NCBI GenBank assembly: GCA_026000155.1
Contig: BNYG01000019.1
Coordinates: 1-47,109 of the forward strand
Length of the DNA stretch: 47,109 nt
Direction: 5' to 3'
Source of the DNA: Bacteroidia bacterium
GTDB lineage: Bacteria; Bacteroidota; Bacteroidia; Bacteroidales; Azobacteroidaceae
In this document: positions 24,259 to 33,423 of the stretch, one piece after another
Numbering within the stretch: the stretch's first letter is position 1
Layout of the letters: each line of letters starts with the position of its first letter
Notes under the pieces: model-generated
The model's input: only the letters and a program-made list of their open reading frames with translations
Databases searched by the model: none
What the model was told of the DNA's origin: nothing
Made by a program: the position numbers and the translations under genes

Positions 24259-25650
24259 TCAATTTCTTGGATCTGTTATTTTTCCTGTTATTGCAGCTGC
24301 AGCCGCTACGAGCGGACCAGCCAGAATGGTTCGCGAACCGGGACCTTGCCGTCCTTCAAAATTGCGGTTGGAAGTCGATACGGCATATTTTCCGGCGGGA
24401 ACTTTGTCCTCATTCATTGCTAAACAAGCGGAACATCCCGGTTGACGGATTTCAAATCCCGCCTCTTCCAATACCTTATCCAATCCTTCTTCGCGGATTT
24501 GCTTATCAACTGCCCATGAACCGGGTACTATCCAGGCAATAACCGTTTCTGCTTTCTTCTTTCCTTTTACCAATTGAGCAAAAGCACGGAAATCTTCAAT
24601 CCGTCCATTGGTACAACTGCCGAGAAAAACATAATCCACCGGTTTTCCCAACAATTTTTCGCCGGGCTGGAATCTCATGTATTCCAATGATTTGGCAAAG
24701 GATATGCGGGAAGATTCCTCTATCGTTTCCAAAGTGGGAATGGCTTCGTTGATACCCATTCCCATGCCCGGATTGGTGCCGTAAGTGACCATCGGTTCAA
24801 TAGCATTCGCATCAAAAACAACCTCTTTATCGAAGGAAGCATCTGCATCCGTTTTCAGTGTTTTCCAATACTCCAGCGCTTTGTTCCAGGCATCGCCTTT
24901 CGGTGTAAATTCCCGGCCTTGGATGTAGTTAAAAGTAACTTCATCCGGAGCAATCATTCCGCCCCGCGCACCCATTTCGATGGACAAGTTGCAGAGTGTC
25001 AGCCGTCCCTCCATCGAAAGATTTTCGACTGCTTCACCGGCATATTCCACAAAATAACCTGTGGCGCCGCCGGTAGTCATCTTTGAGATAATATACAAAG
25101 CCATATCTTTGGCGGTCACACCCGGTTTCAATCGGTTTTTCACCGTAATCCGCATCGTTTTCGGTTTGGATTGAAATACACATTGCGTAGCCAACACCAT
25201 TTCCACCTCGCTGGTACCGATTCCAAAAGCCACCGCTCCCATTGCTCCATGCGTGGAAGTATGGGAATCGCCGCAAACGATGGTCATGCCGGGCAAAGAT
25301 AGTCCGGTTTCGGGACCCACCACATGTGTCACACCATTCAAGCGATGTCCTATCGGATAATAATTGACCCCAAATTCCTTGGCGTTTTTATCCAAAGTAT
25401 CCACCTGATGCCTGGATACAGGGTCTTGTATCGGTAATTCCTGATTCAGGGTCGGAATATTATGGTCGGGCATACAAGTAATCTGTTGCGGACGAAAAAC
25501 TTTCAGTCCCCGCCTTCTCAGCCCTTCAAATGCCTGCGGACTGGTTACTTCATGCACATACATCCGGTCGATATACAACTGCGTGGGACCATCTTCCACG
25601 ATGCTCACTATGTGTTTGTCCCAAATTTTGTCGAAAAGAGTTTTCCCCAT
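24259..25650 (-). CDS. leuC: 3-isopropylmalate dehydratase large subunit
   Basis: A 463-residue aconitase-family subunit with a 4Fe-4S cluster. The cluster cysteines are in [12 protein letters not shown] and [11 protein letters not shown]. Other landmarks are the start [13 protein letters not shown] and [20 protein letters not shown]. It works with LeuD in both the leucine and citramalate routes. The length is normal. Confidence 0.95.
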   Translation of the reverse strand: MGKTLFDKIWDKHIVSIVEDGPTQLYIDRMYVHEVTSPQAFEGLRRRGLKVFRPQQITCMPDHNIPTLNQELPIQDPVSRHQVDTLDKNAKEFGVNYYPIGHRLNGVTHVVGPETGLSLPGMTIVCGDSHTSTHGAMGAVAFGIGTSEVEMVLATQCVFQSKPKTMRITVKNRLKPGVTAKDMALYIISKMTTGGATGYFVEYAGEAVENLSMEGRLTLCNLSIEMGARGGMIAPDEVTFNYIQGREFTPKGDAWNKALEYWKTLKTDADASFDKEVVFDANAIEPMVTYGTNPGMGMGINEAIPTLETIEESSRISFAKSLEYMRFQPGEKLLGKPVDYVFLGSCTNGRIEDFRAFAQLVKGKKKAETVIAWIVPGSWAVDKQIREEGLDKVLEEAGFEIRQPGCSACLAMNEDKVPAGKYAVSTSNRNFEGRQGPGSRTILAGPLVAAAAAITGKITDPRN

Positions 25651-25667
25651 GTTATTGTTCGTTTTTT

Positions 25668-25712
25668 CTTAAGAAGCTTAAGCCATTTAAGGCTCTTAAG
25701 ATTCTTAAGAAT
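25668..25712. repeat. Five-unit 9-bp tandem array built on CTTAAG
   Basis: CTTAAG or TTTAAG recurs exactly every 9 bases at 25668, 25677, 25686, 25695 and 25704. The 3-base spacers (AAG, CCA, GCT, ATT, AAT) differ. The hexamer is itself palindromic, so the array can fold in several registers. It fills the leuA-leuC gap. Confidence 0.8.
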
Positions 25713-27206
25713 TTATTTTACAAACTTGTTAATTGCATCAATATAAGCTTCAATCGAAGCGGCAATAATATCGGTATTAGCAGAGAATCCGTAATAATTA
25801 ATTCCGTTGTGCTCTACCTGCATGTGCACTTTCCCCATATCGTCGCTCCCTTTATTAATCGCTTGAATCAAAAATTCCTGTATCGTCATCTGACGGTGAA
25901 TAATTTGCTTAACCGCTTTAATAGCCGCATCTACCGGACCGTTTCCGGAAGAAGCCGCTTCAAATTTTTCGCCTGCAATATTCAAACAAACCGAGGCAAC
26001 CGATTGAATGCCAACGCCTGAAGTCACCTGCAGGTATTCCAATTTAATCCGTTGCGATTCCGTCCGGTCTTTTCCGGCAAGCATCAATACATCGTCATCA
26101 TTGATGTCTTTCTTTCGGTCGGCTAATTTAAGAAATTCTTCGTAAATAACATCCAATTTTTCCTGAGATAATTCAACACCCAGCACATTTAAACGATGTT
26201 TTAAAGCAGCACGACCGCTACGAGCCGTCAAAGCGATGGTGTTATCATCAATGCCAACCTCTTTCGGATCAATAATTTCGTAACTTTCCCGGTTTTTCAG
26301 TACGCCATCCTGATGAATTCCCGATGAATGGGCAAAAGCGTTCCGTCCGACTATCGCTTTATTCGGTTGCACCGGCATATTCATCAAACTGGAAACCATA
26401 CGGCTGACCGGATAAATATGTTTGGTATTGATATTCGTTTCAATCGCTAACTCCTTATGACTCTTGAGAATCATCGCCACTTCTTCCAGCGAAGTATTTC
26501 CGGCACGTTCTCCGATTCCGTTTACCGTCACCTCCACTTGGCGGGCGCCGTTCATAATTCCTGCAATCGTATTCGCCGTTGCCATTCCTAAATCGTTGTG
26601 ACAGTGGGTAGAAAGAATCGCTTTATCCATATTGTTCACATTTTCCATCAGGAATTTGATTTTTTCGCCATATTCAGAAGGCAGACAGTAACCGGTTGTA
26701 TCCGGAATATTGACCACCGTAGCTCCGGCTTTAATCACCGCTTCCACCACTTTTGCCAAATAAACATTGTCTGTACGACCGGCATCTTCGCAATAAAATT
26801 CCACGTCTTCCACGTATTTTTTGGCGTATTTAACACAAGCAATAGCGCGCTCCAAGATTTCATCCTGCGTTGCATTGAATTTATACTGAATATGATAAGG
26901 GGAAGTTCCGATTCCGGTATGTATCCTTTTCCGTTTGGCATATTGCAAGGCTTCGGCAGCCACCTCAATATCTTTTTCCACGGCGCGAGTCAAGGCGCAA
27001 ATCGTGGGCCAGGTCACCGCTTTGGATATTTCGATGACCGAATTAAAATCGCCCGGACTGGAAACAGGAAATCCGGCCTCAATCACATCCACTCCCAGGT
27101 TTTCCAAGGCCTGAGCCACCTGAATTTTTTCAATGGTATTCAACTGGCAACCGGGAACTTGTTCGCCGTCGCGCAAAGTAGTATCAAAAATAAATAATTT
27201 GTCCAT
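25713..27206 (-). CDS. leuA: 2-isopropylmalate synthase
   Basis: A 497-residue enzyme that condenses 2-ketoisovalerate with acetyl-CoA, the first step of leucine synthesis. It has the LeuA start [19 protein letters not shown], metal ligands in [28 protein letters not shown] and [11 protein letters not shown], and a C-terminal leucine-binding regulatory domain (about 370-497). It is the first gene of the six-gene operon and so sets its promoter context. Confidence 0.94.
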   Translation of the reverse strand: MDKLFIFDTTLRDGEQVPGCQLNTIEKIQVAQALENLGVDVIEAGFPVSSPGDFNSVIEISKAVTWPTICALTRAVEKDIEVAAEALQYAKRKRIHTGIGTSPYHIQYKFNATQDEILERAIACVKYAKKYVEDVEFYCEDAGRTDNVYLAKVVEAVIKAGATVVNIPDTTGYCLPSEYGEKIKFLMENVNNMDKAILSTHCHNDLGMATANTIAGIMNGARQVEVTVNGIGERAGNTSLEEVAMILKSHKELAIETNINTKHIYPVSRMVSSLMNMPVQPNKAIVGRNAFAHSSGIHQDGVLKNRESYEIIDPKEVGIDDNTIALTARSGRAALKHRLNVLGVELSQEKLDVIYEEFLKLADRKKDINDDDVLMLAGKDRTESQRIKLEYLQVTSGVGIQSVASVCLNIAGEKFEAASSGNGPVDAAIKAVKQIIHRQMTIQEFLIQAINKGSDDMGKVHMQVEHNGINYYGFSANTDIIAASIEAYIDAINKFVK

Positions 27207-27431
27207 ATTTTCTATTCATAAAAAACCTTTCTCATCCGAAACGAGAAAAGCGCTGCAAAAGTAATAATAGTTTTTGAAATAGTAAATAATTGAAAGGAAA
27301 AAATGGAAAAATAATTGAAATTATTAGAAAATAGCTTGAAATATATTTAAATTACAACAGAAAGACCGAAAGAAAACAGAAAGGGGCAGCAAATAGATTG
27401 TCCTATTATAAACATTTTCAAAATTTCACCT
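27207..27431. other. Intergenic region upstream of the leu/ile operon
   Basis: 225 AT-rich bases without a credible gene. On the minus strand a -7-like TACTTTTG lies at 27256-27263, about 50 bases before leuA. A short hairpin (TTTCTC at 27228-27233 with GAGAAA at 27243-27248) lies in the leader. No leader peptide with a run of Leu codons and no T-box were found. The remainder (27264-27431) shows nothing I can name. Confidence 0.4.
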
Positions 27432-28463
27432 CTACTTCAGCGCCGGCAACAAATAATCCCAAACCAAACCAATTTCTTTTCCCATATTGTTGGTATTAGA
27501 AGTGATAGCTATCACTGTATTTTTATACGGTATGACAAAAATAAACTGACCGAATGCACCGTCGGCACGGTAAGCACCGTATTTGCAACGCCACATCTGA
27601 AAACAGTAACCTTGCCCCCAATCATTTTCAGGATAATGCATTCCTTTTACGGCATCGCCCGGATAACTTTCTATTTGATAAGCAGATGCCTGTTCAACCC
27701 AGCCTTTGGGCAAAATTTGTTTACCGTTCCAAACGCCGGTTTGAAGGAACAATAAACCGAATTTCGCCATATCTTCCGTTTTAATATACAGACCCCATCC
27801 GCCTGTGTTAATCCCTTGCGAATTCTTTTCCCAATAGATATCATGAATATGAAGGGGGTCAAATAAGCGGGGAGTCAGGTAATCAAATACTGTCTGACCG
27901 GTCACTTTCTGAACAATAGCCGACAACATAAAGCTCCCCATGGAGTTGTAGTAGAAATGCGTTCCCGGCTCTGTAGTGATTGGCTGGACAAGGAAGTCCT
28001 TTATCCAATCCTTTCCTGTACGAGCAGGTTCTTTCGCTTGTCCTACCGACATGGTTATTAAATCCCGGATACTAAGTTGTGCCAAATAGGGAGAAACGGT
28101 ATCGGGCAATTTATCGGGGAAGAAAGAGATGACTTTATCATCCAAACCTATTAATCCTTCATCAATTGCAAAACCGATTGCTGTTGCCGTAAAACTTTTG
28201 CTGACGGAATGCATCACATGCACACTATCGGGTGAAGCGCCGTTGAACCATTCTTCGTAAGCGACTTTTCCGTTCCGGACAACCATAATGCTGTGTATTT
28301 CAATCTCATTGTCTTTCAAAGCATGAAGGTAATCTTTTATACCTTTTACGGAGATGTTTTCTTTTTCAGGAGTAGTACGAGGTAATTTATCTTGAGCTAT
28401 TACCGGAGTAGATGCCAATAACAAGCATACAGCAAACACTAAAATGTGAATGGAATTTTTCAT
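27432..28463 (-). CDS. Serine hydrolase of the beta-lactamase class C family
   Basis: A 343-residue exported protein with a signal peptide (cleavage after IAQ at about 24). The active-site motif is Ser86-Val-Ser-Lys89 (MHSVSKSF), followed by Tyr-Asn in FYYNSMGSF and a typical ILPKGWVEQASAYQ region. The family includes esterases, DD-peptidases and penicillin-binding-protein-like enzymes; most genome copies are not true beta-lactamases. The ATG at 28463 is preferred over 28502 because it starts a normal signal peptide. It is divergent from the ABC-F gene. Confidence 0.86.
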   Translation of the reverse strand: MKNSIHILVFAVCLLLASTPVIAQDKLPRTTPEKENISVKGIKDYLHALKDNEIEIHSIMVVRNGKVAYEEWFNGASPDSVHVMHSVSKSFTATAIGFAIDEGLIGLDDKVISFFPDKLPDTVSPYLAQLSIRDLITMSVGQAKEPARTGKDWIKDFLVQPITTEPGTHFYYNSMGSFMLSAIVQKVTGQTVFDYLTPRLFDPLHIHDIYWEKNSQGINTGGWGLYIKTEDMAKFGLLFLQTGVWNGKQILPKGWVEQASAYQIESYPGDAVKGMHYPENDWGQGYCFQMWRCKYGAYRADGAFGQFIFVIPYKNTVIAITSNTNNMGKEIGLVWDYLLPALK

Positions 28464-28531
28464 GATAACTAAATTTTTACAAAGAAATAAAAATAAATTC
28501 AAACTGAAAAATTATTTTCCTCTTAATTACG

Positions 28532-28539
28532 TACCTTTG
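28532..28539 (+). promoter_or_regulatory. -7 box of the ABC-F gene
   Basis: TACCTTTG lies 20 bases before the ATG at 28560, so the leader would be only about 14 bases. No TTG -33 element is evident. Confidence 0.55.
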
Positions 28540-28559
28540 TTCCCTTAATGTGAAAATTT

Positions 28560-30191
28560 ATGATTTCAGCAGACGGACTTACAGTCGAATTTGGCGGAAC
28601 AACACTCTTTGCGGATGTTTCTTTTGTAATCAATGAGAAAGACCGGATTGCCTTGATGGGAAAAAATGGCGCCGGTAAATCGACTTTACTCAAGATTTTA
28701 TCCGGTACGCGAACGCCGAGTAAGGGAAAAGTTTCCGCACCGAAAGAGGCTGTCATTGCATATCTTCCCCAACATTTGATGACGGAAGACGGAAGAACGG
28801 TTTTCGAAGAGGCGTCCATGGCTTTTTCGCATCTTTTTGAGATGGAAAAAGAAATCGAGGCGCTCAACAAAGAATTGGAAACACGCACCGATTATGATTC
28901 GGACAGTTATTTTGAACTGATAGAGAAAGTTTCGGCTTTGAGCGAGAAATTTTATTCCATTGATGCCACTAATTATGAAGCGGATGTGGAGAAAATATTG
29001 TTGGGATTGGGATTCAAACGCGAAGATTTCCAAAAGCAAACCAGCCAATTCAGCGGAGGTTGGCGGATGCGGATTGAGTTGGCAAAAAATTTGCTTAAAA
29101 AGCCGGACGTATTGTTATTAGACGAGCCGACCAATCATTTGGATATCGAATCCATTCAATGGCTGGAAGATTTTTTGATTAACAGCGCGAAAGCCGTTGT
29201 CGTCATTTCGCACGACCGGGCTTTTGTGGATAATATCACTACCCGCACCATTGAAGTGACCATGGGACGAATATACGATTATAAAGTCAATTATTCCAAG
29301 TATTTGGAACTTCGGAAAGAACGCCGTGAACAGCAACAGAAACAATTCGACGACCAACAGAAAATAATTGCGGAAACAACCGAATTTATAGAGCGTTTCA
29401 AAGGTACGTACTCCAAAACATTGCAAGTGCAGTCGCGGGTGAAAATGTTGGAAAAACTGGATTTGGTGGAAGTGGATGAGGAAGATACCTCGGCTTTGCG
29501 TTTGAAATTTCCGCCCTCGCCCCGTTCCGGCAATTATCCGGTCATTCTCGAAAATGTATCCAAGTCGTACGGCGACCACACCGTTTTCAAAAATGCCAAT
29601 CTGACCATTGAACGAGGTAATAAAATTGCTTTTGTCGGCAAAAACGGCGAAGGGAAATCGACTTTGGTCAAATGTATCATGAAAGAGATTGAACACGAGG
29701 GAATATTGACTATCGGGCACAACGTTCAGATTGGTTATTTTGCTCAAAATCAGGCATCTTTATTGGATGAAAATGGCACGGTTTTTCAAACGATTGACGA
29801 CATTGCGGTGGGCGATATCCGTACCAAAATCAGAGATATTTTGGGTGCGTTTATGTTTGGAAAAGAAGATTCCGAGAAGAAAGTCAAAGTGCTTTCCGGT
29901 GGCGAAAGAACCCGTTTGGCAATGATTAAATTATTGCTTGAACCGGTCAATTTATTGATTCTCGACGAACCGACCAACCATTTGGATATGAAGACGAAAG
30001 ACATCCTCAAAAGCGCGCTGAATGATTTTGACGGTACGTTGATTGTGGTTTCCCACGACCGGGATTTCTTGGACGGATTGGTGACGAAAGTCTATGAATT
30101 CGGCAATCAAAAAGTGACGGAACATCTGGAAGATATTTACGGGTTTTTGCAAAAGAAAAAAATGGAAAATTTGAGGGAGTTGGAAAAATGA
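28560..30191 (+). CDS. ABC-F family ATPase (ribosome-associated type)
   Basis: A 543-residue soluble protein with two ABC domains and no membrane segment. Walker A motifs are GKNGAGKST (34-42) and GKNGEGKST; signatures are FSGGWRMR and LSGGERTR; Walker B motifs are LLLDEPTNHLD and LILDEPTNHLD. A charged linker of about 80 residues (YLELRKERREQQQKQFDDQQ) separates the domains, as in ABC-F proteins that act at the ribosomal E site. The C-terminal extension is short. A housekeeping translation factor is more likely than an antibiotic-protection protein, but the sequence alone does not prove it. Confidence 0.9.
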   Translation: MISADGLTVEFGGTTLFADVSFVINEKDRIALMGKNGAGKSTLLKILSGTRTPSKGKVSAPKEAVIAYLPQHLMTEDGRTVFEEASMAFSHLFEMEKEIEALNKELETRTDYDSDSYFELIEKVSALSEKFYSIDATNYEADVEKILLGLGFKREDFQKQTSQFSGGWRMRIELAKNLLKKPDVLLLDEPTNHLDIESIQWLEDFLINSAKAVVVISHDRAFVDNITTRTIEVTMGRIYDYKVNYSKYLELRKERREQQQKQFDDQQKIIAETTEFIERFKGTYSKTLQVQSRVKMLEKLDLVEVDEEDTSALRLKFPPSPRSGNYPVILENVSKSYGDHTVFKNANLTIERGNKIAFVGKNGEGKSTLVKCIMKEIEHEGILTIGHNVQIGYFAQNQASLLDENGTVFQTIDDIAVGDIRTKIRDILGAFMFGKEDSEKKVKVLSGGERTRLAMIKLLLEPVNLLILDEPTNHLDMKTKDILKSALNDFDGTLIVVSHDRDFLDGLVTKVYEFGNQKVTEHLEDIYGFLQKKKMENLRELEK

Positions 30192-30209
30192 ATTTTAGAA
30201 AAAACGATT

Positions 30210-31454
30210 ATGCGATTTGATGAATTAAACTTGGACGAGTCGGTACTCATGGGCGTTGATGCCATGAATTTTAAGGAAACAACTCCTATTCAGGAGCAGA
30301 CCATTCCCATCATTATGGAGGGAAAAGACTTGATTGCGTGTGCGCAGACGGGTACAGGCAAGACGGCGGCTTACATTTTGCCGTTGCTGCACAAATTGAT
30401 GACGGTGAAACATTCGGACAAGCTGGTCAACGCCATTATCATGGCCCCCACCCGCGAACTCGCCCAGCAAATTGATATGCAGTTTGAGGGATTTTCCTAT
30501 TTTGCGCCGGTCTCGACCCTGGCCGTTTATGGCGGAGGAGACGGAATGACGTGGGATATCCAGAAAAACGGCTTACTGAACGGTGTGGATATTATTGTGG
30601 CTACGCCCGGGCGGCTGATTACCATGCTGGAAATGCATCCGGTTGACCTTTCAGGCGTTCAGTATTTTATTCTGGATGAGGCAGACCGGATGTTGGATAT
30701 GGGTTTTTATGACGACATTATGAAGATTGTCAAGAAATTGCCCGAAAAAAGGCAAAGCATTATGTTTTCCGCCACGATGCCTCCGAAAATTCAAGAGCTG
30801 ACCAAGAAGATTTTGCACCATCCCGAGATAATAAAAATCGCCGTTTCCAAACCGAACGATGCCATCATGCAAGCCGCCTATATCTGTCATGAAGGACAAA
30901 AAATGGCATTGATCCGGGAACTGTTCAGCACACCTATAAAATCGAAAAACATCATTTTTTCTTCCTCTAAACTCAAAGTGAAAGACCTCGCTCATACGCT
31001 GAAAATGATGAAATTCAGTGTGGCTGCAATGCATTCCGACCTGGAACAACCGGAACGGGAACAGGTGTTGCGGGATTTCAAAAACGGCAAAATTTCCATC
31101 CTTGTCGCCACGGATATCGTCGCCCGGGGCATTGACATTGAAGATATCGGGATGGTACTCAACTACGATGTGCCGCACGATGCCGAAGATTATATCCACC
31201 GCATCGGTCGTACCGCCCGCGCCGGTGCAGATGGTCTGGCAGTCACTTTCGTATCCGAACGCGAACAGGGAAAATTCCATCGCATCGAGCAATTCCTCGA
31301 ACGGACAATCTATAAAATTCCCCTGTCTCCTGAAATCGGCGAAGGGCCGAAATACAATCCCAAAGCGTTTGAGCGTCAAGAAGAAAAACAGGTGTTTAGA
31401 GGAAAAGGGCGCAATTGGAAACGAAAACCCGGTACAGGCAAGAAAAATGGATGA
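30210..31454 (+). CDS. DEAD-box RNA helicase, RhlE-like
   Basis: A 414-residue ATP-dependent RNA helicase. In order: Q motif (FKETTPIQEQTIP), motif I AQTGTGKT, Ia PTRELA, II DEAD, III SAT, V DIVARGID, VI HRIGRTAR, and a short basic tail (KGRNWKRKPGTGKKNG) for RNA binding. The length and tail fit the RhlE group. It follows the ABC-F gene by 18 bases, and its last 8 bases overlap the EamA gene. Confidence 0.92.
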   Translation: MRFDELNLDESVLMGVDAMNFKETTPIQEQTIPIIMEGKDLIACAQTGTGKTAAYILPLLHKLMTVKHSDKLVNAIIMAPTRELAQQIDMQFEGFSYFAPVSTLAVYGGGDGMTWDIQKNGLLNGVDIIVATPGRLITMLEMHPVDLSGVQYFILDEADRMLDMGFYDDIMKIVKKLPEKRQSIMFSATMPPKIQELTKKILHHPEIIKIAVSKPNDAIMQAAYICHEGQKMALIRELFSTPIKSKNIIFSSSKLKVKDLAHTLKMMKFSVAAMHSDLEQPEREQVLRDFKNGKISILVATDIVARGIDIEDIGMVLNYDVPHDAEDYIHRIGRTARAGADGLAVTFVSEREQGKFHRIEQFLERTIYKIPLSPEIGEGPKYNPKAFERQEEKQVFRGKGRNWKRKPGTGKKNG

Positions 31455-32394
31455 TAAAAATTTCAAAGGGCATATATCCTTATTAATAGCTTACATTATT
31501 TTCGGACTTAACACTCCCATCGCCAAATCGGTGTTGATGCACGGAGAAGTTTCTGCTGTTGCCCTTACGTTTTACCGCATGGCAGGAGCCGCTGTACTTT
31601 TCTGGGTAACATCCTTGTTTACAAAAAAAGAGCGGGTGAATCTCCGGGATTTATTCCTGCTTTTTCTGGCGTCTATGTTCGGTATCCTGATTAATCAACT
31701 GTCTTTTATCGTGGGACTTTCGCTCACTTCACCCATTGATGCTTCCGTCATCACCACAATTGCCCCTATCTTGACCATGCTTTTGGCGGCATTTTTTCTG
31801 AAAGAACCCATCACGTGGAAGAAAGCCATCGGCGTTTTTATCGGCGCTTTGGGCGCCTTGCTGTTGATATTCAATAGCAACACAACCGAACGTGGAGGGG
31901 CAAGCGTTGCCGGCAATTTATTGTGCATCCTGAGCGGACTCTCTTTTGCTCTGTATTTGACTGCCTTTAAGAAGGTTATTCTTAAATTTAGTCCGGTAAC
32001 GCTGATGAAATGGATGTTCCTTTTTGCTACTCTTTGTTGTTTTCCGTTCTGTTGGGGAGATGTTTCGCAGATTAATTATACAGGAATATCAGCGGAAATG
32101 TATTTGGAAATCGGTTTTGTTGTTGTGATGGCAACCTTTATTTCTTATCTGCTCATTCCTATCGGGCAAAAGTTTTTACGCCCGACGGTGGTCAGCATGT
32201 ATAACTATTTGCAACCTATTGTTTCTTCGCTTTTGGCTGTGATTCTCGGAATGGATGTATTCGGATGGGTAAAAGGCTGCGCCGCTTTGCTTGTCTTTCT
32301 GGGAGTGTATATTGTGACAAAAAGCAAATCGTATGCACAGATGGAGGCAGAGAAACAGCAGCTACTCTTGCGCGATGAGCGTCTTCTGCGGTAA
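31447..32394 (+). CDS. EamA/DMT-superfamily transporter
   Basis: A 315-residue inner-membrane protein with ten predicted helices in two EamA repeats (about 8-140 and 155-290), e.g. LLIAYIIFGLNTPIAKS and FVVVMATFISYLLIPIGQKF. Members export amino acids or other metabolites; the substrate here is unknown. The ATG at 31447 inside the helicase's last codons gives the canonical N-terminus. A much longer open frame from 31018 is only an overlap with the helicase in another frame. Confidence 0.88.
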   Translation: MDDKNFKGHISLLIAYIIFGLNTPIAKSVLMHGEVSAVALTFYRMAGAAVLFWVTSLFTKKERVNLRDLFLLFLASMFGILINQLSFIVGLSLTSPIDASVITTIAPILTMLLAAFFLKEPITWKKAIGVFIGALGALLLIFNSNTTERGGASVAGNLLCILSGLSFALYLTAFKKVILKFSPVTLMKWMFLFATLCCFPFCWGDVSQINYTGISAEMYLEIGFVVVMATFISYLLIPIGQKFLRPTVVSMYNYLQPIVSSLLAVILGMDVFGWVKGCAALLVFLGVYIVTKSKSYAQMEAEKQQLLLRDERLLR

Positions 32395-32400
32395 CTTCAA

Positions 32401-32435
32401 AAAAGGAGCTTCCCACTTTGGGGTCAGCTCCTTTT
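32401..32435 (+). terminator. Intrinsic terminator after the EamA gene
   Basis: AAAAGGAGCT (32401-32410) pairs with AGCTCCTTTT (32426-32435) around a 15-base loop, 6 bases after the stop. Confidence 0.8.
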
Positions 32436-32500
32436 CCACCACCTCTCTTCTACTTTTTACTAAACATGATTGTTCCCTTATAAAATACTCAATTATAATT

Positions 32501-32728
32501 TCATAGCAGTTTTCTTAGCATTTCCCTTTCTTTCACTCTTTCATCCAAAACATCACGAAAAGCCAGGATAACTTTCATTTCCTTATCGGTCAAGTCATCC
32601 ACTTTTGTCTTTCGTAATGCCGACTGAAAAATAGTCGAAGACACTCCCGCTCTTTCGCAAGCTTTTCGCACATCACCTTGTTGGTGCTCTGTAGCTCTCC
32701 TTTTTCTAATAGATTCTAACTCGTCCAT
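32501..32728 (-). CDS. Small hypothetical protein, possible helix-turn-helix
   Basis: A 75-residue, highly charged, all-helical-looking protein. The middle part (VRKACERAGVSSTIFQSALRK) has the spacing of a helix-turn-helix, and the end (VLDERVKEREMLRKLL) a short amphipathic helix. I do not recognise a family. It is divergent from another small regulator-like gene, with palindromes in the shared gap, which favours a DNA-binding role. Confidence 0.5.
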   Translation of the reverse strand: MDELESIRKRRATEHQQGDVRKACERAGVSSTIFQSALRKTKVDDLTDKEMKVILAFRDVLDERVKEREMLRKLL

Positions 32729-32776
32729 AATTTGTAAGATTTTTAGTTGGTAATCTCAATAAATAGACTTAATTTT

Positions 32777-32846
32777 GTTCACGAACTAAAAAAATAAATA
32801 AAAAACTTTGCAAACTTAATGCAAATATCTCGCAAAAGTATTGCAT
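32777..32846. promoter_or_regulatory. Candidate operators between two divergent small regulator-like genes
   Basis: GTTC-AC-GAAC (32777-32786), flanked by near-symmetric T and A runs, and an imperfect inverted repeat ATGCAAATA (32819-32827) with TATTGCAT (32839-32846) lie in the AT-rich 224-base gap. A minus-strand TATCTTTG box is at 32877-32884. These are the sort of dyads that bind small dimeric repressors; the assignment is by position only. Confidence 0.4.
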
Positions 32847-32952
32847 ATTATTTGTAACACTATAACTGATTTTGCACAAAGATACAACGTTTAATGTTAT
32901 TTTCAATGGAATTACACTCATTTTTATATTATTTTTTATAAATTTTTTTTAT

Positions 32953-33354
32953 ATGTCTGACACACAGAAGAATACAATTTCAAAATTGTTGAAAGAAAAG
33001 GGAAAAACGAAACGTGAATTAGCTGTTTTTTTGGACATTCACGAGAATGGTATTAACAGGTTGATTGGTAATAGTAAAATCAGCATGGAAAGATTGGAGC
33101 AAATAGCTCATTTTTTGGATATGGATATGAAAATTTTGTTTGACAAGATCTATCCCAAGCCAAAATTTGAATCACCCGAAGATGATTCTGATTCGGATCA
33201 ATTGCATGTAAGAGATAAATCTTATGGTGATGTGGAAGAAATCATTCTGCTTCTGGCGGAAATTATCAGAGGACAAAAGAGAATAAAGGAGCTTGAAGAG
33301 AAAAATAGCGAAAAGCTATTGGAAATGATGAATTTAATGATGAAATCTTTTTAA
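32953..33354 (+). CDS. XRE-like helix-turn-helix protein
   Basis: A 133-residue protein. Residues about 5-60 form a lambda-repressor-like helix-turn-helix (ISKLLKEKGKTKRELAVFLDIHENGINRLIGN, then MERLEQIAHFLDMD). An acidic linker (ESPEDDSDSD) and a C-terminal coiled-coil-like helix (GQKRIKELEEKNSEKLLEMM) suggest dimerisation. The ATG at 32953 is chosen; an upstream ATG at 32872 would add a hydrophobic, Phe-rich stretch from AT-rich DNA. It may be a small regulator of its own divergent promoter region. Confidence 0.72.
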   Translation: MSDTQKNTISKLLKEKGKTKRELAVFLDIHENGINRLIGNSKISMERLEQIAHFLDMDMKILFDKIYPKPKFESPEDDSDSDQLHVRDKSYGDVEEIILLLAEIIRGQKRIKELEEKNSEKLLEMMNLMMKSF

Positions 33355-33371
33355 CAGAATAATCAGTATTT

Positions 33372-33413
33372 ACACCCACCGGCCTTGTTCAGGAGAACCG
33401 GACCGGTGGGTGT
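33372..33413. terminator. Bidirectional terminator between the XRE-like and GH20 genes
   Basis: ACACCCACCGG (33372-33382) pairs with CCGGTGGGTGT (33403-33413), an 11-bp perfect stem, then TTTTGTTTTT. The convergent GH20 gene ends just to the right. Confidence 0.85.
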
Positions 33414-33423
33414 TTTGTTTTTA

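Noticed and set aside
25668..25712. CRISPR-like array
   Set aside because: Units are 9 bases with 3-base spacers; there are no 25-40 base repeats and spacers and no cas genes in the window.
26598..27197. 199-codon open frame on the plus strand
   Set aside because: It is antisense to leuA, with a composition typical of shadow frames.
27207..27431. Leucine attenuator upstream of leuA
   Set aside because: No leader peptide with clustered Leu codons and no terminator/antiterminator pair could be drawn; only a weak hairpin is present.
31018..31446. N-terminal extension of the EamA transporter
   Set aside because: This part overlaps the helicase in another frame and has no transporter character; the ATG at 31447 starts the family sequence.
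30651..31466. 271-codon open frame on the minus strand
   Set aside because: It is antisense to the DEAD-box helicase, which has all its motifs; the frame is a by-product of its codon usage.
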